NCBI GenBank assembly: GCA_012295275.1
Contig: CM022668.1
Location: 1,201,637-1,265,636, forward strand
DNA: 64,000 nt
From: Chrysomallon squamiferum
Lineage: Eukaryota > Mollusca > Gastropoda > Neomphalida > Peltospiridae
Direction: 5' to 3'
Translations under genes and position numbers: made by a program
The notes under the pieces: generated by a model
The model's input: only the letters and a program-made list of their open reading frames with translations
Told to the model about the DNA's origin: nothing
The model's database searches: none
Part shown: piece after piece, positions 14,501-25,811 of the stretch
Position numbering within the stretch: position 1 is the first letter of the stretch
How the letters are laid out: every line of letters begins with the position of its first letter

Positions 14501-17500
14501 AATAAAACTTATTTTTTTGTAATTACTACCTTTTACGCAAGAACACTGGCTGTTAATTATGTTAATTTTGTTATTTATCAAAATATTTCATACTTAAAAT
14601 TGTTATCAGAGCTTTTTGTCATCTTTGTTCAATATGAATATTGTTATATTTATAAGAAGAAAAGAAGTTCTATTTAATGACTCTAAACAATCTGAGCTCA
14701 CTACAAGGAGAGGCCTGCCCCTTGTGACAACATGAAATACAGTGCAGATTCTTCACTGGTATTTTTTATTTCTCTGTTCAACATTCTCTGTAGTCACTAG
14801 GTGATGTCATTAACTTTTTTGTCCAGAAATTAACCATTTTATTTTTCATTTCAGTGATACATATAAAATCAAATCACTATTGTTATCATAGAAATAAAAA
14901 ATATTTTATAATCCTGAACTTTTTGTTCAGGGTACTAGGTGTGTATTTTTTATTTTGTGTTCCATTAGCAGTGTTATCAGGTTTAACACAAACAAACAAC
15001 TTAAGTCTGTGTTCATGTTGAGAGGTTTCTAGATGACAAATTACAACATATGTCAATATGATTAGTTACCTTTGAGATTAACAGAAAAAACTCCACTGGG
15101 ATTCTTTCCAAAACAAGTACAAACATTGTAATAAACACACACCTACATAACAGCTATCTCAGATATTACACCTTTACAAGTGTGAGTGTATGTATTATGT
15201 TAAAACAAACTCCTTAACTTCAGATTAAATATAAGGCTGGATTATTTTAAACAATAGCTGTTTTAAATTATTATATTGATAAAAAATACTGATCTTTCAA
15301 ATAAATAATTAAAATTATATTCATGAAGTCAATGGCATTTCAGAAAATTAACTATGTTATATTAATAGAAGTGAACTTTCTAAAGAATTATCTAAAATTA
15401 TATATATAAAGTCAGTGTCCTTTTGAAAATCTAATAACAATAATAATTTTAAAATTGATCTAAACTGTTATTAATTGAAAACATTTTTAATAACTGGCTG
15501 GTCACAGACAAAACAGGAGGGAAAGCAGAAAAAAGTCTGCAGGATTTGAAGATTATCGAGTTAATCCTGTTGGCAGCTTGCCACTGTGAATGTCTTTTAT
15601 AACAAAGAGTATTCTTTTCATACAACCACATAATTACTTACTGACACTCGATAACTCCAGATTATACTGATATTATTCAACATCGTCATATCTCACATGC
15701 AGAGTAAGTTCCATGTAATTTTTAAATCACCACGATACACATCTTTGTGTGTGTTATTACAGAAGTACAATTATACGAAAATAGTAATGACTATGTGAGT
15801 GCATACAAACATATAAATATTACGTATTGGAATTATTTTGTGTATTTATTTCCATGTAAATTATACCATTATGAGCACATCAGTGGTCTATCTAAATTAG
15901 TGTCGTATATTGAACTTTATGTAATGTAAAGAAGAAAGATCTGGTGATATGAACATAGATGAAAGTAAACTGCATGAAAATAATGTGACCCCAAGATGAC
16001 AGATGAAACTTCAGAAACAACATGTTGAAAAAAATATATATATACTCTTTAACCAGTCTTTTCTACAACATTATATATCATTTTTGAATGAAAAAATGTT
16101 TTGATATTAATAATTAGCTTAGAAATTCTTGTAAGACTTTTTATTGTCAACAAATAAAAAAAAAATTAACAGAATCTGCCATAGGTGCTCAATGGTTAAT
16201 GAAATGTTTAACTGCCAGATATCTAAACTTAGCTTTTCTTCATTGTTTTTAAACAATACTTGAAACTGTATATCACCATTATTTCTTATTCACAGACTTA
16301 CAAACAATATTTACTCTCAAAAAAACCTCCATCCCTCTACAGTAATCATATTGTATAAATGTGTGTGTGTATCTCTGTGTGTGAGTGTGTGTGTTTGTGT
16401 GTGCAGTCATGAGACAAACTCATGACACAATGGCTATCATTTATAATTGTTCTGTACTCTAAATCAATATTGCAGTATCAGTTCTGTTTCAGATTTGATT
16501 TTTGTAATGTTTTTTATCCAGCAGACTGTTTTTTGCATGATAAACTTTGGAGATAAGAACCATTACATTATAAGATGTGGTAATAAAATGTGTGTGAGTG
16601 TATACATGTATTGATATATGTTCAGTAACAAAACCAGTATGACATGTTTTGACATGTGTATATTATGTAATATCAACTTCAAGTAGCTTGCATTCTGTTC
16701 TAATCAGATCGTTTGTACTGTGTTTGACAGTTCAATACTTTGTTATTCCCTTGATTATTCTGAAATACATTATTTACATAAATGATAATTTTAGTAAATG
16801 ATGTAAAAAAAGATTTTATTTATTTATTTAGTTTTTTACTTCTTTTTTTTTAAATTTTAAAGTCAATTTCTTCTGACATATCAACAATCCTATTTCAGAT
16901 CTTTTGGCTATGTTTTCACAAGAGAATAATAAAAACTGTGATTTAATATTTGTACGGATTGTGAATAAAATTGTTTTAGTGTTAGTCTGTAGTGTTGCAA
17001 ATTACTGAAAACATTTCTGTCATAAATAATAATTATATTTATTTGTAAGTAAATATCTTTCTTTGTAAAAGATTTTATTTTGGGAAAATAGTTTTAAAAA
17101 TTAGACTAATTAATAACAGCTTCAAACAATTGATTTTTTTAAGCCAGCAGATATTTTTGTTCTGTTCTCCGGAAGTTATCACTAAAAATATTTATTTTAA
17201 TAATTTCAGATTAACAGCACATGTACAGTCTATGTAGTATATATATATCAATACAATGTATTCTATAACACACATAACTCTAAGTGTACATTCAGATCTG
17301 AGATTATTTCTCTTCAATAGCAGTTCCATACACTGTAATGCCTGAACAATAATATTGTTAGTGCCTGCCACACCTATTACAATGTGACTAAAGCAATATA
17401 TCAAATATTTATTTCTGACCATGTCATGTCCATTCCCAGTTCAATGGGTGAAAGCAACATCTGATCTTAATGGCTGTTAGTTATTTTGATACGAACATAA

Positions 17501-18282
17501 TGGTTGGATCAGCACCTTTCATAAACATCCATAAACATTAACAATGAATGTGAAAATAATCAACTGTCCCATGAAAAGAAGTGTGAAGTCAACACAATTA
17601 TTTTCATAATTAAAACACATTTATACATTTAATTTGTTATTACTATACTGGTACAGTTATGTGTTATCATACCAGTACAATTATGTTATTACTTTTGTAA
17701 AGTATATTTATGTTGTTATTCCTTTACTGGGTCAAGTTATGTTAAATTACTTTTGTAGTACAGTTTGTATTATTATTATAGTGATATATTTTATGTTATT
17801 ATATACTTTAGTGGTACATTTTATATTATTACTATAGTAGTACAGTTGCTGTTTTTACTACAGTGATACATTTTATGTTATTTTATGTTATTATAGTACA
17901 GTTTGTGTTATTACTATTACAGTGTTAATATTTGAAAAAATTAAATGTAATTCAAAAATAAATTAAAGATTTCTACAAGCAATATCATCAACAGATTAAT
18001 GAATTATTATATCCAATGAAATGTTAATTAATTATTCTGAAAATAAAAATGTTTATATCAATACATTAGCAAGCTCTATGTGAACTAGATTAAACAATTT
18101 AAAAATATATAAATAAATAACCCTCTCTGTTTGTTTGAACAGTAACTTACTAAGATCCTTGAGGACAGTCAATACAGTTGGAAGAGTTTGTATCGAAGTA
18201 TGTGCCAGCAGGGCAGTTTGTCACACAGTCTGTAGAGCAGGTACACTGACCTGTAATCACAAAGAAATTGCATTAACATACA

Positions 18283-18328
<46 letters not shown>

Positions 18329-18673
18329 AATTAATGGAAGAAAATGTATAAGAAAAAAGATTGGTTATGATAATCTATTTCTATCCACTAACAGCTACAT
18401 TGTTTTTAAAGATTTAATTATGTCAATTATTTTAACTACAGAATGTTCATGTCATCTGAGCTAAAATGTGAATATTTCTATTTTATTAAGAATGACAGGA
18501 CAGAGACATTCCACAGTTAACAGTTAATTTTATTTTAAATGAGTCAGTGATAGATGCCAAGAACTTCAGATCAGGCAGTCATTAAATATGGTTATTGATA
18601 TTTCTCAAGTTTAATTATAATGCCTATCCTTTATTTTTTAAATTTGACTTCAGATGTTCTTTGTTGAAAAGAA

Positions 18674-18704
<31 letters not shown>

Positions 18705-19952
18705 TTAAAGACTTAAAAAACTTTAATTTAGAGATTAAATAAAACAAATATATATTTATATCAATACCGTACATAATGAGAATGACAGTTTATAAATATT
18801 CACTGTTCACAGGGATTTTGTTAATTATTTGCAGAAGTATATTTTCTATTTATTTATTTATTTTAACTGTGATTTTTATTTTATGTGGAGCTGGTTATTT
18901 TGTATTAGTAGTATTTTTTAATTTATATTTTTTATTATCATTATTTGTTTTGTTTTTTAAAATGTTCCTTTGTAAAATAATATATCTAGTTCAAAATTTA
19001 CTCTATTAGACAATCTCAATGTCAAACTGATAATTCTCTCCATGGCTCCTACAACACACTGTGGTCACAATAAAGTTTCAGCAATTACCCCTTTCATGGA
19101 ATAGTAATTTTTAATTATTATCACACTTTTCTCTATAAAAGTAGTTTGTAATTTTATGATACTTATTGTATCACTGTTAACAAATGACTGTAAACAATGT
19201 TTACCAAACCCTAACTATGTGAGTTTAAAAATATTTACATGTTTCTTTGAGTCTGGTAATTCCTAGCTAATTGTGTTGTTTATTGTAGGTTAAGGATATA
19301 ACACTCTGAGTCATTCAGTAAAAAATCACAGACTATAACTGACTATAATTGGTGTTTCAAATACTGCTGATGTTAATTTCTATCTATGGAAACCTGCACA
19401 TTTAAAAAGATTTTTTCCTGCAAATCATAAGAGCAGCACATACAGCAAGTTTTTTTTTATCTGATATATTTCTTAATAAATCCTGTTTCTGATCTCTTAA
19501 TAAAATGTGTCAGATTTGAAGTGTAGATGTAAACCATACTTCCTGTATATAAAAATATTTTTATCTTTCAATTAACAGTGAAAATATTCAATTAAGAAAT
19601 TGGATTTCACATTAATAAATAATTTATTTAAACTGACTGATCAAACAGACATTTGTACAGTCCCATTTAATTAACCCATGTACTCTTAGAAGGTAAATAG
19701 CAGACCACCATTTGAGAAACAGCCTGACTGCCATTTAATAAATAAATAAATAATAACAACTGTATTATTATTATTATTATGATTATTATTATATAATGTA
19801 ATGTAAATATAATATAATATAATATAATATAATATGTAAGTTGTGAGTAACAATTAAAACACAGGTATAAAGTTAAGCTTACCAGCAGTGTATCTGGGAT
19901 ATGACCAGCATATTGTTAAAAGGATAAGTAACTTGTGAAACTTAGCTTCCAT
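200..19952 (-). CDS. Large secreted cysteine-rich GCC2/GCC3-repeat protein (5' part, 21 exons)
   Basis: Joining exons by splice sites and phase gives 3031 coding bases (1010 codons plus one base) without a stop, from a signal-peptide exon to the left window edge, where the last visible exon ends in a good donor (GTAAG); the gene continues off-window. The protein is almost wholly short cysteine repeats of the form C-P-x-G-x-Y/F-x-C, C-x-x-G-T/S-Y/F and C-x-x-C-P, with frequent N-glycosylation sequons. This is the GCC2/GCC3 (Ephrin_rec_like) pattern known from many invertebrate extracellular proteins. No transmembrane segment, kinase, CUB or typical EGF domain is visible here. Most introns are phase 1, as in genes built by exon shuffling. 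An extracellular or matrix role is inferred; no specific function or orthologue is recognised. Several introns carry tandem repeats touching exon borders. Confidence 0.88.
3391..3560. repeat. (CT)n-(TA)n-(TG/TA)n compound microsatellite
   Basis: CT repeats of about 33 bases, then TA repeats, GAAT tetranucleotides and mixed TATG/TACA repeats in an intron of the cysteine-rich gene. Confidence 0.9.
3700..6228 (-). CDS. Cysteine-rich gene, exons 15-16 (residues about 610-714)
   Basis: Exons are 6100-6228 (129 bp, phase 2 in and out) and 3700-3884 (185 bp, phase 2 in, phase 1 out). They encode [44 protein letters not shown]. The GT left by the first exon joins C of the second to make valine. The 2.2-kb intron between them is almost wholly a CA-rich minisatellite (4193-6099) that abuts the donor of 6100-6228. 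Confidence 0.85.
4193..6099. repeat. Large CA-rich minisatellite abutting a splice donor
   Basis: About 1.9 kb made of units of roughly 32-50 bp containing ACTGTGGTATAC, a (CA)n run of variable length and AATATTTAACACAC. I count over forty units. On the minus strand the right edge is the donor of exon 6100-6228 (ACACAGT then GTGAGTATACC), and units repeat CACAGT followed by GTGTG, some with TGAGTATACC. Confidence 0.9.
6685..9036 (-). CDS. Cysteine-rich gene, exons 12-14 (residues about 411-609)
   Basis: Exons are 8890-9036 (147 bp), 7751-7922 (172 bp) and 6685-6963 (279 bp, the longest). They encode [58 protein letters not shown] and CTECPPGY. Each unit is roughly 45-50 residues, so the 279-bp exon carries about two. 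Donors are GTAAGA, GTAAGT and GTGAGT. The 5' border of 8890-9036 (acceptor TTTTAG then GATATGAG) is echoed by degenerate copies in the preceding intron at about 9110-9340. Confidence 0.87.
8385..8800. repeat. (CA)n/(CATA)n microsatellite with a 46-bp duplication
   Basis: A CA- and TACA-rich tract at about 8390-8710 is followed by two copies (about 8709-8754 and 8755-8800) of a unit containing AAGAAACACATCAGGTGTAC. Open frames here are repeat artefacts. Confidence 0.85.
9028..9340. repeat. Degenerate tandem copies of an acceptor region
   Basis: On the minus strand the exon 8890-9036 acceptor (TTTTAG then GATAT) is echoed at about 9121, 9197, 9281 and 9336, spaced 85, 76, 84 and 55 bp, each with similar AT-rich flanks (for example GTATTTTAGGATATCAATG at the first copy). 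Confidence 0.65.
9646..11790 (-). CDS. Cysteine-rich gene, exons 8-11 (residues about 237-410)
   Basis: Exons are 11721-11790 (70 bp), 11212-11333 (122 bp), 10211-10327 (117 bp) and 9646-9858 (213 bp). Phases chain 1-2-1-1-1. Encoded units include [69 protein letters not shown] and CTPCPAG. The 10211-10327 exon needs the donor GTATGT one base inside a competing GTGTAT; only the former keeps the frame. Consecutive units differ enough to suggest old duplication rather than recent expansion of the coding part. Confidence 0.85.
11828..12050. repeat. Trinucleotide-rich intron tract (ACT, AAT, GAT)
   Basis: Runs of ACT, AAT and GAT with point changes fill this part of the intron between exons 11721-11790 and 12250-12375. 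Confidence 0.8.
12250..13699 (-). CDS. Cysteine-rich gene, exons 5-7 (residues about 91-236)
   Basis: Exons are 13532-13699 (168 bp), 13054-13197 (144 bp) and 12250-12375 (126 bp), all entered and left in phase 1. They encode units such as [60 protein letters not shown] and [10 protein letters not shown]. All donors are GTAAA- or GTTTG-type and the acceptors follow short pyrimidine tracts. The 13054-13197 exon ends ACACCAG before GTTTGTAC, and this end is the border of a tandem array in the next intron (12576-13053). Confidence 0.85.
12576..13053. repeat. Minisatellite, 13 units of about 39 bp next to an exon end
   Basis: Thirteen copies of TACAGTTATGATGTATAAGAG separated by variants of GTGTACAAACCTGGTGTTG. 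On the minus strand the first unit is the donor of exon 13054-13197 (ACACCAG then GTTTGTAC). Several later units repeat AACACCAG plus GTTTGTAC; others have the variant CAGATATG plus GTTTGTG. Confidence 0.9.
13436..13507. repeat. Two 36-bp direct repeats in an intron
   Basis: Two adjacent copies starting ACTTCATGCTTATACAAGCT with one mismatch, in the intron just downstream (minus sense) of exon 13532-13699. Confidence 0.85.
13772..14061 (-). CDS. Array of candidate 13-nt microexons (one needed for frame)
   Basis: Between 14344 and 13699 the reading frame needs an exon whose length is 1 mod 3. The minus strand holds repeated copies of ATATGTCCAGCTG, preceded by a TTTTAG acceptor and followed by a GTCAGT donor. 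Inserting one copy gives [16 protein letters not shown], exactly the family's cysteine pattern. Copies with both splice dinucleotides lie at 13792-13804, 13862-13874, 13932-13944 (CTATGTCCATCTG, giving LCPSG) and 14049-14061 (ATATGTCCAACAG, giving ICPTG). Copies at 13772-13784 (no acceptor) and about 13978-13987 (no donor) look dead. Two 70-bp units (13791-13860, 13861-13930) are identical. Frame and motif support the microexon; which copy is used is unknown. Confidence 0.6.
14344..18250 (-). CDS. Cysteine-rich gene, exons 2-3 (residues about 24-86)
   Basis: Exon 2 is 18151-18250 (100 bp, starts phase 1, ends with two extra bases TA) and encodes a Cys-dense stretch including [17 protein letters not shown]. 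Exon 3 is 14344-14431 (88 bp), whose first base C completes a tyrosine codon, giving CPQGSYCPGG, then CPVGYYGNQ and SSCQ. Exon 3 ends exactly on a codon boundary (CAG before GTTTGTGA), the only phase-0 junction seen in this gene. The exon at 13532-13699 needs one preceding base, so exon 3 cannot join it directly; a 1-mod-3 exon must lie between them. The intron between exons 2 and 3 is 3.7 kb, the longest in the gene. Confidence 0.8.
14432..18150 (-). other. Long intron of the cysteine-rich gene, no exon found
   Basis: The 3.7 kb between coding exons 2 and 3 is AT-rich. I find no open stretch with the cysteine pattern and no RNA gene. About 17630-17930 is a degenerate tandem array with units of roughly 35-40 bp built on GTTATTAC and GGTACA, TA-rich and diverged. 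The rest shows nothing I can name. Confidence 0.6.
18251..19882 (-). other. First intron of the cysteine-rich gene
   Basis: This intron contains an uninterrupted run of 42 A (18286-18327) close to the acceptor of exon 2, seen on the minus strand as poly-T and perhaps serving as its pyrimidine tract. It also has (AAT)n at about 18676-18702 and an (AATAT)n stretch near 19810-19836. No coding sequence is evident. Confidence 0.55.
19883..19952 (-). CDS. First coding exon: signal peptide of the cysteine-rich protein
   Basis: The minus-strand ATG at 19952 opens 23 codons, beginning [16 protein letters not shown], a basic start followed by a hydrophobic core typical of a cleaved signal peptide. The exon ends with one extra base (G) before a GTAAGCTT donor, and the next exon at 18151-18250 begins with GT, completing a glycine codon. 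This start was chosen because the phase fits, the hydrophobic leader precedes the cysteine repeats, and nothing coding is seen upstream. Confidence 0.85.
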
Positions 19953-20340
19953 AGTTACTCCAAATCACCGGTACAAAAACACAACGAAAATAAAACGAAG
20001 GACCAGCCTTCGAATAATGAAAATACGCTTCAGTTAGTTATATACTCCAAAATGTCGAAACGAAAACAATAATCGAAGAAAAACAAAAAAGTAACTAAAA
20101 CAGAATGGAAAAGTTTAACTGTCGTCACATTGTGTGTTTCTGTTTTTCTGTTGCGTTACGCTTAGCGTGTGTCGTCTGTCAAAGTGCTGTGCTCTGAATA
20201 ACTGCACGTGATTTCTGGGAACTCGTATCAGCATGCTTTCGATTTGAGAATAGGTCACGTGGTTACGACGATAATGAATATTCATTAGCATATAGGAATT
20301 AAAGTTTTAGTTGCCAAGTGATGTGTAAACTATAGATAGA
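19953..20340 (-). promoter_or_regulatory. Putative promoter and 5'UTR of the cysteine-rich gene
   Basis: Upstream of the signal-peptide exon the base composition changes for about 300 bp: CpG and GC are visibly richer than in flanking AT-rich DNA. Two CACGTG E-box palindromes lie at 20205-20210 and 20256-20261, the second in the context GGTCACGTGG that fits USF/MITF/TFE-type bHLH-zip sites. No TATA box is convincing. The transcription start cannot be placed from sequence alone. Confidence 0.45.
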
Positions 20341-20576
20341 ACAAATAAAACGGTTTGGCAGGTCAGTACATGATCGTAAAGAATTATGAAAACAAATTCA
20401 CGCCCCGCTGACTGTTTTGTACAAGACAACCAGACAGATAAATCAATGATTTCATTATTGAAGCAACAAAAACTCTGGAATGTTAATCATCCTCTTATCT
20501 ACAATTCAGTGAAGTTTGTTTATTACACCTTCACGTATTGTTTATTTATTTATTATTTTATACAAAAATTAAAACA

Positions 20577-20607
<31 letters not shown>

Positions 20608-20862
20608 CACTAACTTTCGTCTTATTATCTGAAAGATTTTAATTATGCAGTTTATATATATGATATCGATTTATTGTTAATTGATGTATTGTGCCTGTGA
20701 GTGTATGTATGTATGTATGTATGTATGTATGTAGTGTCTTTTTTTTTTCTGTTTTTTATCATCATCATTGTAGTCAAAATTGTGAAAGATGTTCATGATG
20801 TTTTTTGTTTTTTTTTTGTTGTTGTTCCCTTTTATCAGAGGTTTTTATTATTATTATTATTA

Positions 20863-20919
<57 letters not shown>

Positions 20920-21488
20920 GGATTTTTTATTATTTATTTATTTATTTATTATTTTTATTATTATTATTTTTTATTTTTTTATTATTTATTTATTTATTTA
21001 AAAAAAAAAAAAAATTCTCATTGTATTTAAATAAAATTGAGACGTCTTCTTTCAGAAAAGCAAAAGTTTGACGATTTTAGTAATACTTCAGTTGGCACGT
21101 AGTCGTACTTTGTAGTTACGACGTCAAGATATCAAATCTCATACTTAGGCAACTGTTTAACAAATATTTCTATATGTGCAGGGCTCTGTATTCAGTCGAC
21201 TGGGACACGCAAACGTTTTCTTTTCATAAACCCTCGACTTGCGTATAGAATTCTGTTTTTTCAACAACGCGGTGGGTCGTTTACTCAAACATTTTATTTC
21301 TTTGGAAACACGTCATAAAAAAATGATATTAAACACCAAATATGTTTCAAAAATGTCCAAGCACAAATTGAGTTACGTTATTTAAATTGTACAATGTAAT
21401 GGAAAAAAAAAATTGGGAACAGTGGAAAGTATACGCCAAATGATATTATTATTTATATTTATATTATTATTATTATTATTTATATTTA

Positions 21489-21531
<43 letters not shown>

Positions 21532-21867
21532 TTTAATTTATCTGAATTCGTTTTGAATTTAACTTCACTCGACATTTTGGTATCTTTCTTTCGTTGTGTG
21601 TTCATCAAATGTAAAACTATATTTCAGGTAATTATCATTAAAAGCGCGTTTTACTTTATTTTATTTGGTTTATTTTTTTCTATCGCTAGCACCATTTATT
21701 CTGTTTTGTGTTCTGCAGTCAAATTCCTATTTTATTGTAACATGTCATGCGATCAAGAAGTGGTGGAAACAAAACAAACAAACAAAAATAAATAAATAAA
21801 TAAATAAAAAGAAAATAATAATAACAACAAAACAAAAACAAAAAAATAAAACAAAAATAAATAAATA

Positions 21868-21869
<2 letters not shown>

Positions 21870-21951
<82 letters not shown>
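21870..21951. repeat. Inverted trinucleotide repeat (AAT)n-(ATT)n
   Basis: About 36 bases of AAT repeats are followed directly by about 46 bases of ATT repeats, so the strand can fold back on itself into a near-perfect AT hairpin. It lies in intergenic DNA. Confidence 0.8.
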
Positions 21952-21952
<1 letters not shown>

Positions 21953-23784
21953 ACTCACCCCTGCAAAAAAAAAAAACAAAACACAAACAAACAGAAAAAA
22001 AAGACACGATAACTGTATAATAATATAGACACGGTATAATATATTTCTGTTGTTTGAGTATACAGTCAAACAAATGGGCATGTGTAATGTCTTAACCTTT
22101 TGTAAACATGGTTTTTAGTTGCTGGACAAATAATATAGTAAATCAATCTACCATTCTCGATTGCTGTTATAATAAAACGGATATAAAACATACAGTACAC
22201 TCATGAAGACAAGCACATTCTCAAAATGTTATGTATACAATAAAGTAAATGACTTATTACAAAGCTGTCCTAGATCCAGCGAGTGTCAAAGTACACCTGT
22301 AAAAAGTCAGTAATAACAACAGTAACCAAAAATAATCAACATACATTTTAAAAACATTTATTTTGTGTAAGCACGCTCTGTTCTGATGTTGATTTAGTGT
22401 AACACTACATTAACTTGATAAAAAGAAAAGAAGAAAAAAAAAACCCAGAAAAAGAAAATATCCCCAAAAAGTTGGCAGAAGTAACAAGTTTTGTCGGTCT
22501 TGACTGTAAACACCTTTTCACAATTTTGAATACAATGATGATGATGAAAAACAGAAGAAATATCACCACAAACATACAAACATACATATATACATATATA
22601 ATCTTGACTAAAAAAAACGTCAGTATATTTATTTATTAGTCTAAATTTAGGCAGTATTTAAAACACACCGATACTTTGTCACAGTACAGTGAAAACCAAA
22701 TAAAGTGTCAAACTTAGACTGCATATATCTTTTTGTGTCTGGAGAAGTTTATGATATCTTTTTGTACCTCATTTCTTTTTCTTTTTTTTTAATGTTTTTC
22801 AGTTCATCAATGCATATTTCTGAAAAGACAAGTTTCAGTGTTCTTCAGGTTGTATCCTTGTTATAAGTGTAACTACTGGAAGGTATATTTATTTACACAC
22901 TAAACACCGAACCTTTGTTTACTCGACAATTTTTATTTTTTTTTTTTTTTTTTTTTTTTAAATATTGATAACAAAGTGCTATAAAGTTTCAAGTATCACA
23001 ATAAATCAAAAAAAAAAAAATAAAAAAAAAAAATCTTTAAAGGCACGAAGTAACACAAAAAAATAAAATAAAATAAAATAAAATAAAATAAAATAAAATA
23101 AAATAAAATAAAATAAAATAAAATAAAATAAAATTAAAATTAAAAAAAGATCAAGAACATAAAAGAAAATAACAGACCTAAGTAAAACAAATAAAACAAA
23201 AACGAAAGATAACAACAGTAATAGTAATTTAATAATAACAACAATTTTGAGTTTCAGAAAATTACCCTATACATTTTACATTCCATATATTTGATTGTTT
23301 ATTAAATGATCTCGTATTTACTCTGTTTTCTACCCGGTATTGCATTTAACTACACGCATATAAATTTGTAATGTGTCATTAGGTTGTTCTGAAGCAGATT
23401 TAGCAAACAGTTATATTCAAAATCACGGGGCAGAAATTGAACACAGATATTTTGTAACATAAAGGAAGTTGGTTAATGACATCGGTAACCTAAACATGCA
23501 GCGGGGTGGTACAGGTTATGCACATTCTGAACCATAAATTAATAAACAACAAAAGACCACACAACATTTTGGCAATGCCTCGCGTACCACTGCGAAGGTT
23601 TTTTTTTTTTTTTTTTTTTTTTATATTTTGGTTTTAAGCATTTTGTCCTTTTGGAAATTATGGGGTGCAGGGAAAATAAATAAATAATAATAATAATGAA
23701 ATATAATAAAATAAAATAAATTAACGTCTGTAATGATTCTGGCCATTCTCATTAACAAATCAGAAAAAGTATTTGATGTTTGGC

Positions 23785-23849
<65 letters not shown>

Positions 23850-25726
23850 TAACATATTTCTTTTCTGAATCTAATGACAATTAAATCTATATGAATTCGT
23901 CAGTATTTTTGGTAATTTCTCATTTTCTTTTTTTTTTTTTTGCATCTTCATTTTCTGTCACCCAGTCTTCAGTCATTCACCAGCTTAAGAACCACTGACA
24001 ACACATTTCTAATAAATTTACTGGTTACTTAATCACACAGCTCTTAATATATTAAATATACATCAGTGTTATTATATTCAGAAACTAAGGAATTATTAAA
24101 TAAAATTCTATTGATAATGTGAATACACATCCATTGCCATACCAGGAGTGGATCTGTTATGTAATTAATACTTAAACTTCGGAGCCCCTAACACACGAGG
24201 GATTCCAGAAGCAATTTTAGTTCAAAATCTGACATATGGCTAAATTTTAAAGTCTTTTATGGAACAAGTTTTAGAAGAAGTTAACCATGGTTACCAAGAC
24301 ATTGTTGCTGCTTGCGAAGGGGCCCGAAAATGTCCCCTAATGGCCATAACATTACAGCTGTCACTTGACTACAAAATTAATAAGAACAGTGAGTGTGCGA
24401 GAACATTTTGTGACTGTGGTATAGAATTGTGGATGGTGCCAAATAAGAAGTCATTATTATTTTCGTTCGTAGTTTTTATTAACAAAGATCATATGTAATA
24501 TCGTACGCGGGCTAATCCAGTCACACAATGCACAACAGTCATGAACAATAGTTGTTTTGTTTCCATGACTACGTTTTCATTTAAAAAACGTGTCAGTAAG
24601 TAGTAAGTCGTCTCAAGGTCACTAGTCTGTTTACTACGTCGTACTGACATAACAGGGGCGGAACTGAAGTAAATTACAATATTATTTTATTGAAATATCT
24701 AGTCATTTTAATTTTACATCTATACGACCTAATTGTATTCCAGCTACAAATATCAAGAACAATAACTTTCAGTACCATCAGTGTAAATCGGTATTGGTGT
24801 TTACTGCACTTTCCTGATCCAGTGAAAAACTGTCACAACAAAAATCTTTGATAGATTCTGATTTCAGAAATATTTTACAATATTCTGGATTTATGAAAAT
24901 TAACAGTATCATAAAGACACAAAATTTACTTGTGATATGTAAACAATTTAAACTGCTTATTAATTACATGTCAATCAATAATTGGTTTCATCACTGGCAT
25001 AGTCATGATTTCCAAATAACATTTTTAAAATTACAACTCAATATCCCAACATTTTGTAATAATGTAAGCCAACCTCTAGTATAAGCTAGATGTTTTGAGT
25101 TACTGCTATTAGAAAAATCAAACAAATCTTTATAATACACAATGCAGAAGATATAGTTTGGAGATAAATAAGGTTATGTTATAACAATTTAAAAATATAG
25201 TCTTTTTATATATATATATATATAGTTATAAATATTTTGTTTTTAAAGCAAACCAGTTCCTTTAGTATGAAAAGAGGTATAATTAAAAAAAAATGGTACA
25301 ACCAGTGACTTCAATGCAACACTCATGGTATTTTAGATAACTTCGGCATTTTGTTTTGATTAATCATTGTCTGTATGAACACTGGCAGACAGCAGAATAA
25401 ACTCATTTTATATAAAGAAACGATGTGTGAAAACAACTATACAAGTCATAAAACACAAAAGCCAGTAACTTTAAAATGATTTATTGAACCAGTGCAGCTG
25501 ATCACAGGCTGTTTCTGACTACAGAGAGCAAGCACTGCATATAGCTGGAATTGTGGTACGGACTGGGACCAACATTACAGCACATATCAGTACAGCTGTA
25601 TGTTCTCTTCGTTTTAGTAACACGTAGCTAAACATTGTAAAATTACTGATATAATTTTATTTTGTACCTGAAAACTTATTAAAAATATGAAAGCATAAAA
25701 GATGGATTTACTGTCAGGGTCATAAA

Positions 25727-25728
<2 letters not shown>

Positions 25729-25802
<74 letters not shown>
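25729..25802. repeat. (AT)n microsatellite
   Basis: An uninterrupted AT dinucleotide run of about 74 bases in the DNAJC10 3' flank, followed by ATGT/ATGC tetranucleotides. Confidence 0.9.

Positions 25803-25811
<9 letters not shown>

Noticed and set aside
20701-21071. Open frames of poly-Ile or poly-Leu type
   Set aside because: Translation of the ATT trinucleotide repeat.
24299-24360. Possible tRNA or small structured RNA around a GGGG...CCCC pair
   Set aside because: Only about four base pairs form and no cloverleaf or other known fold could be drawn.
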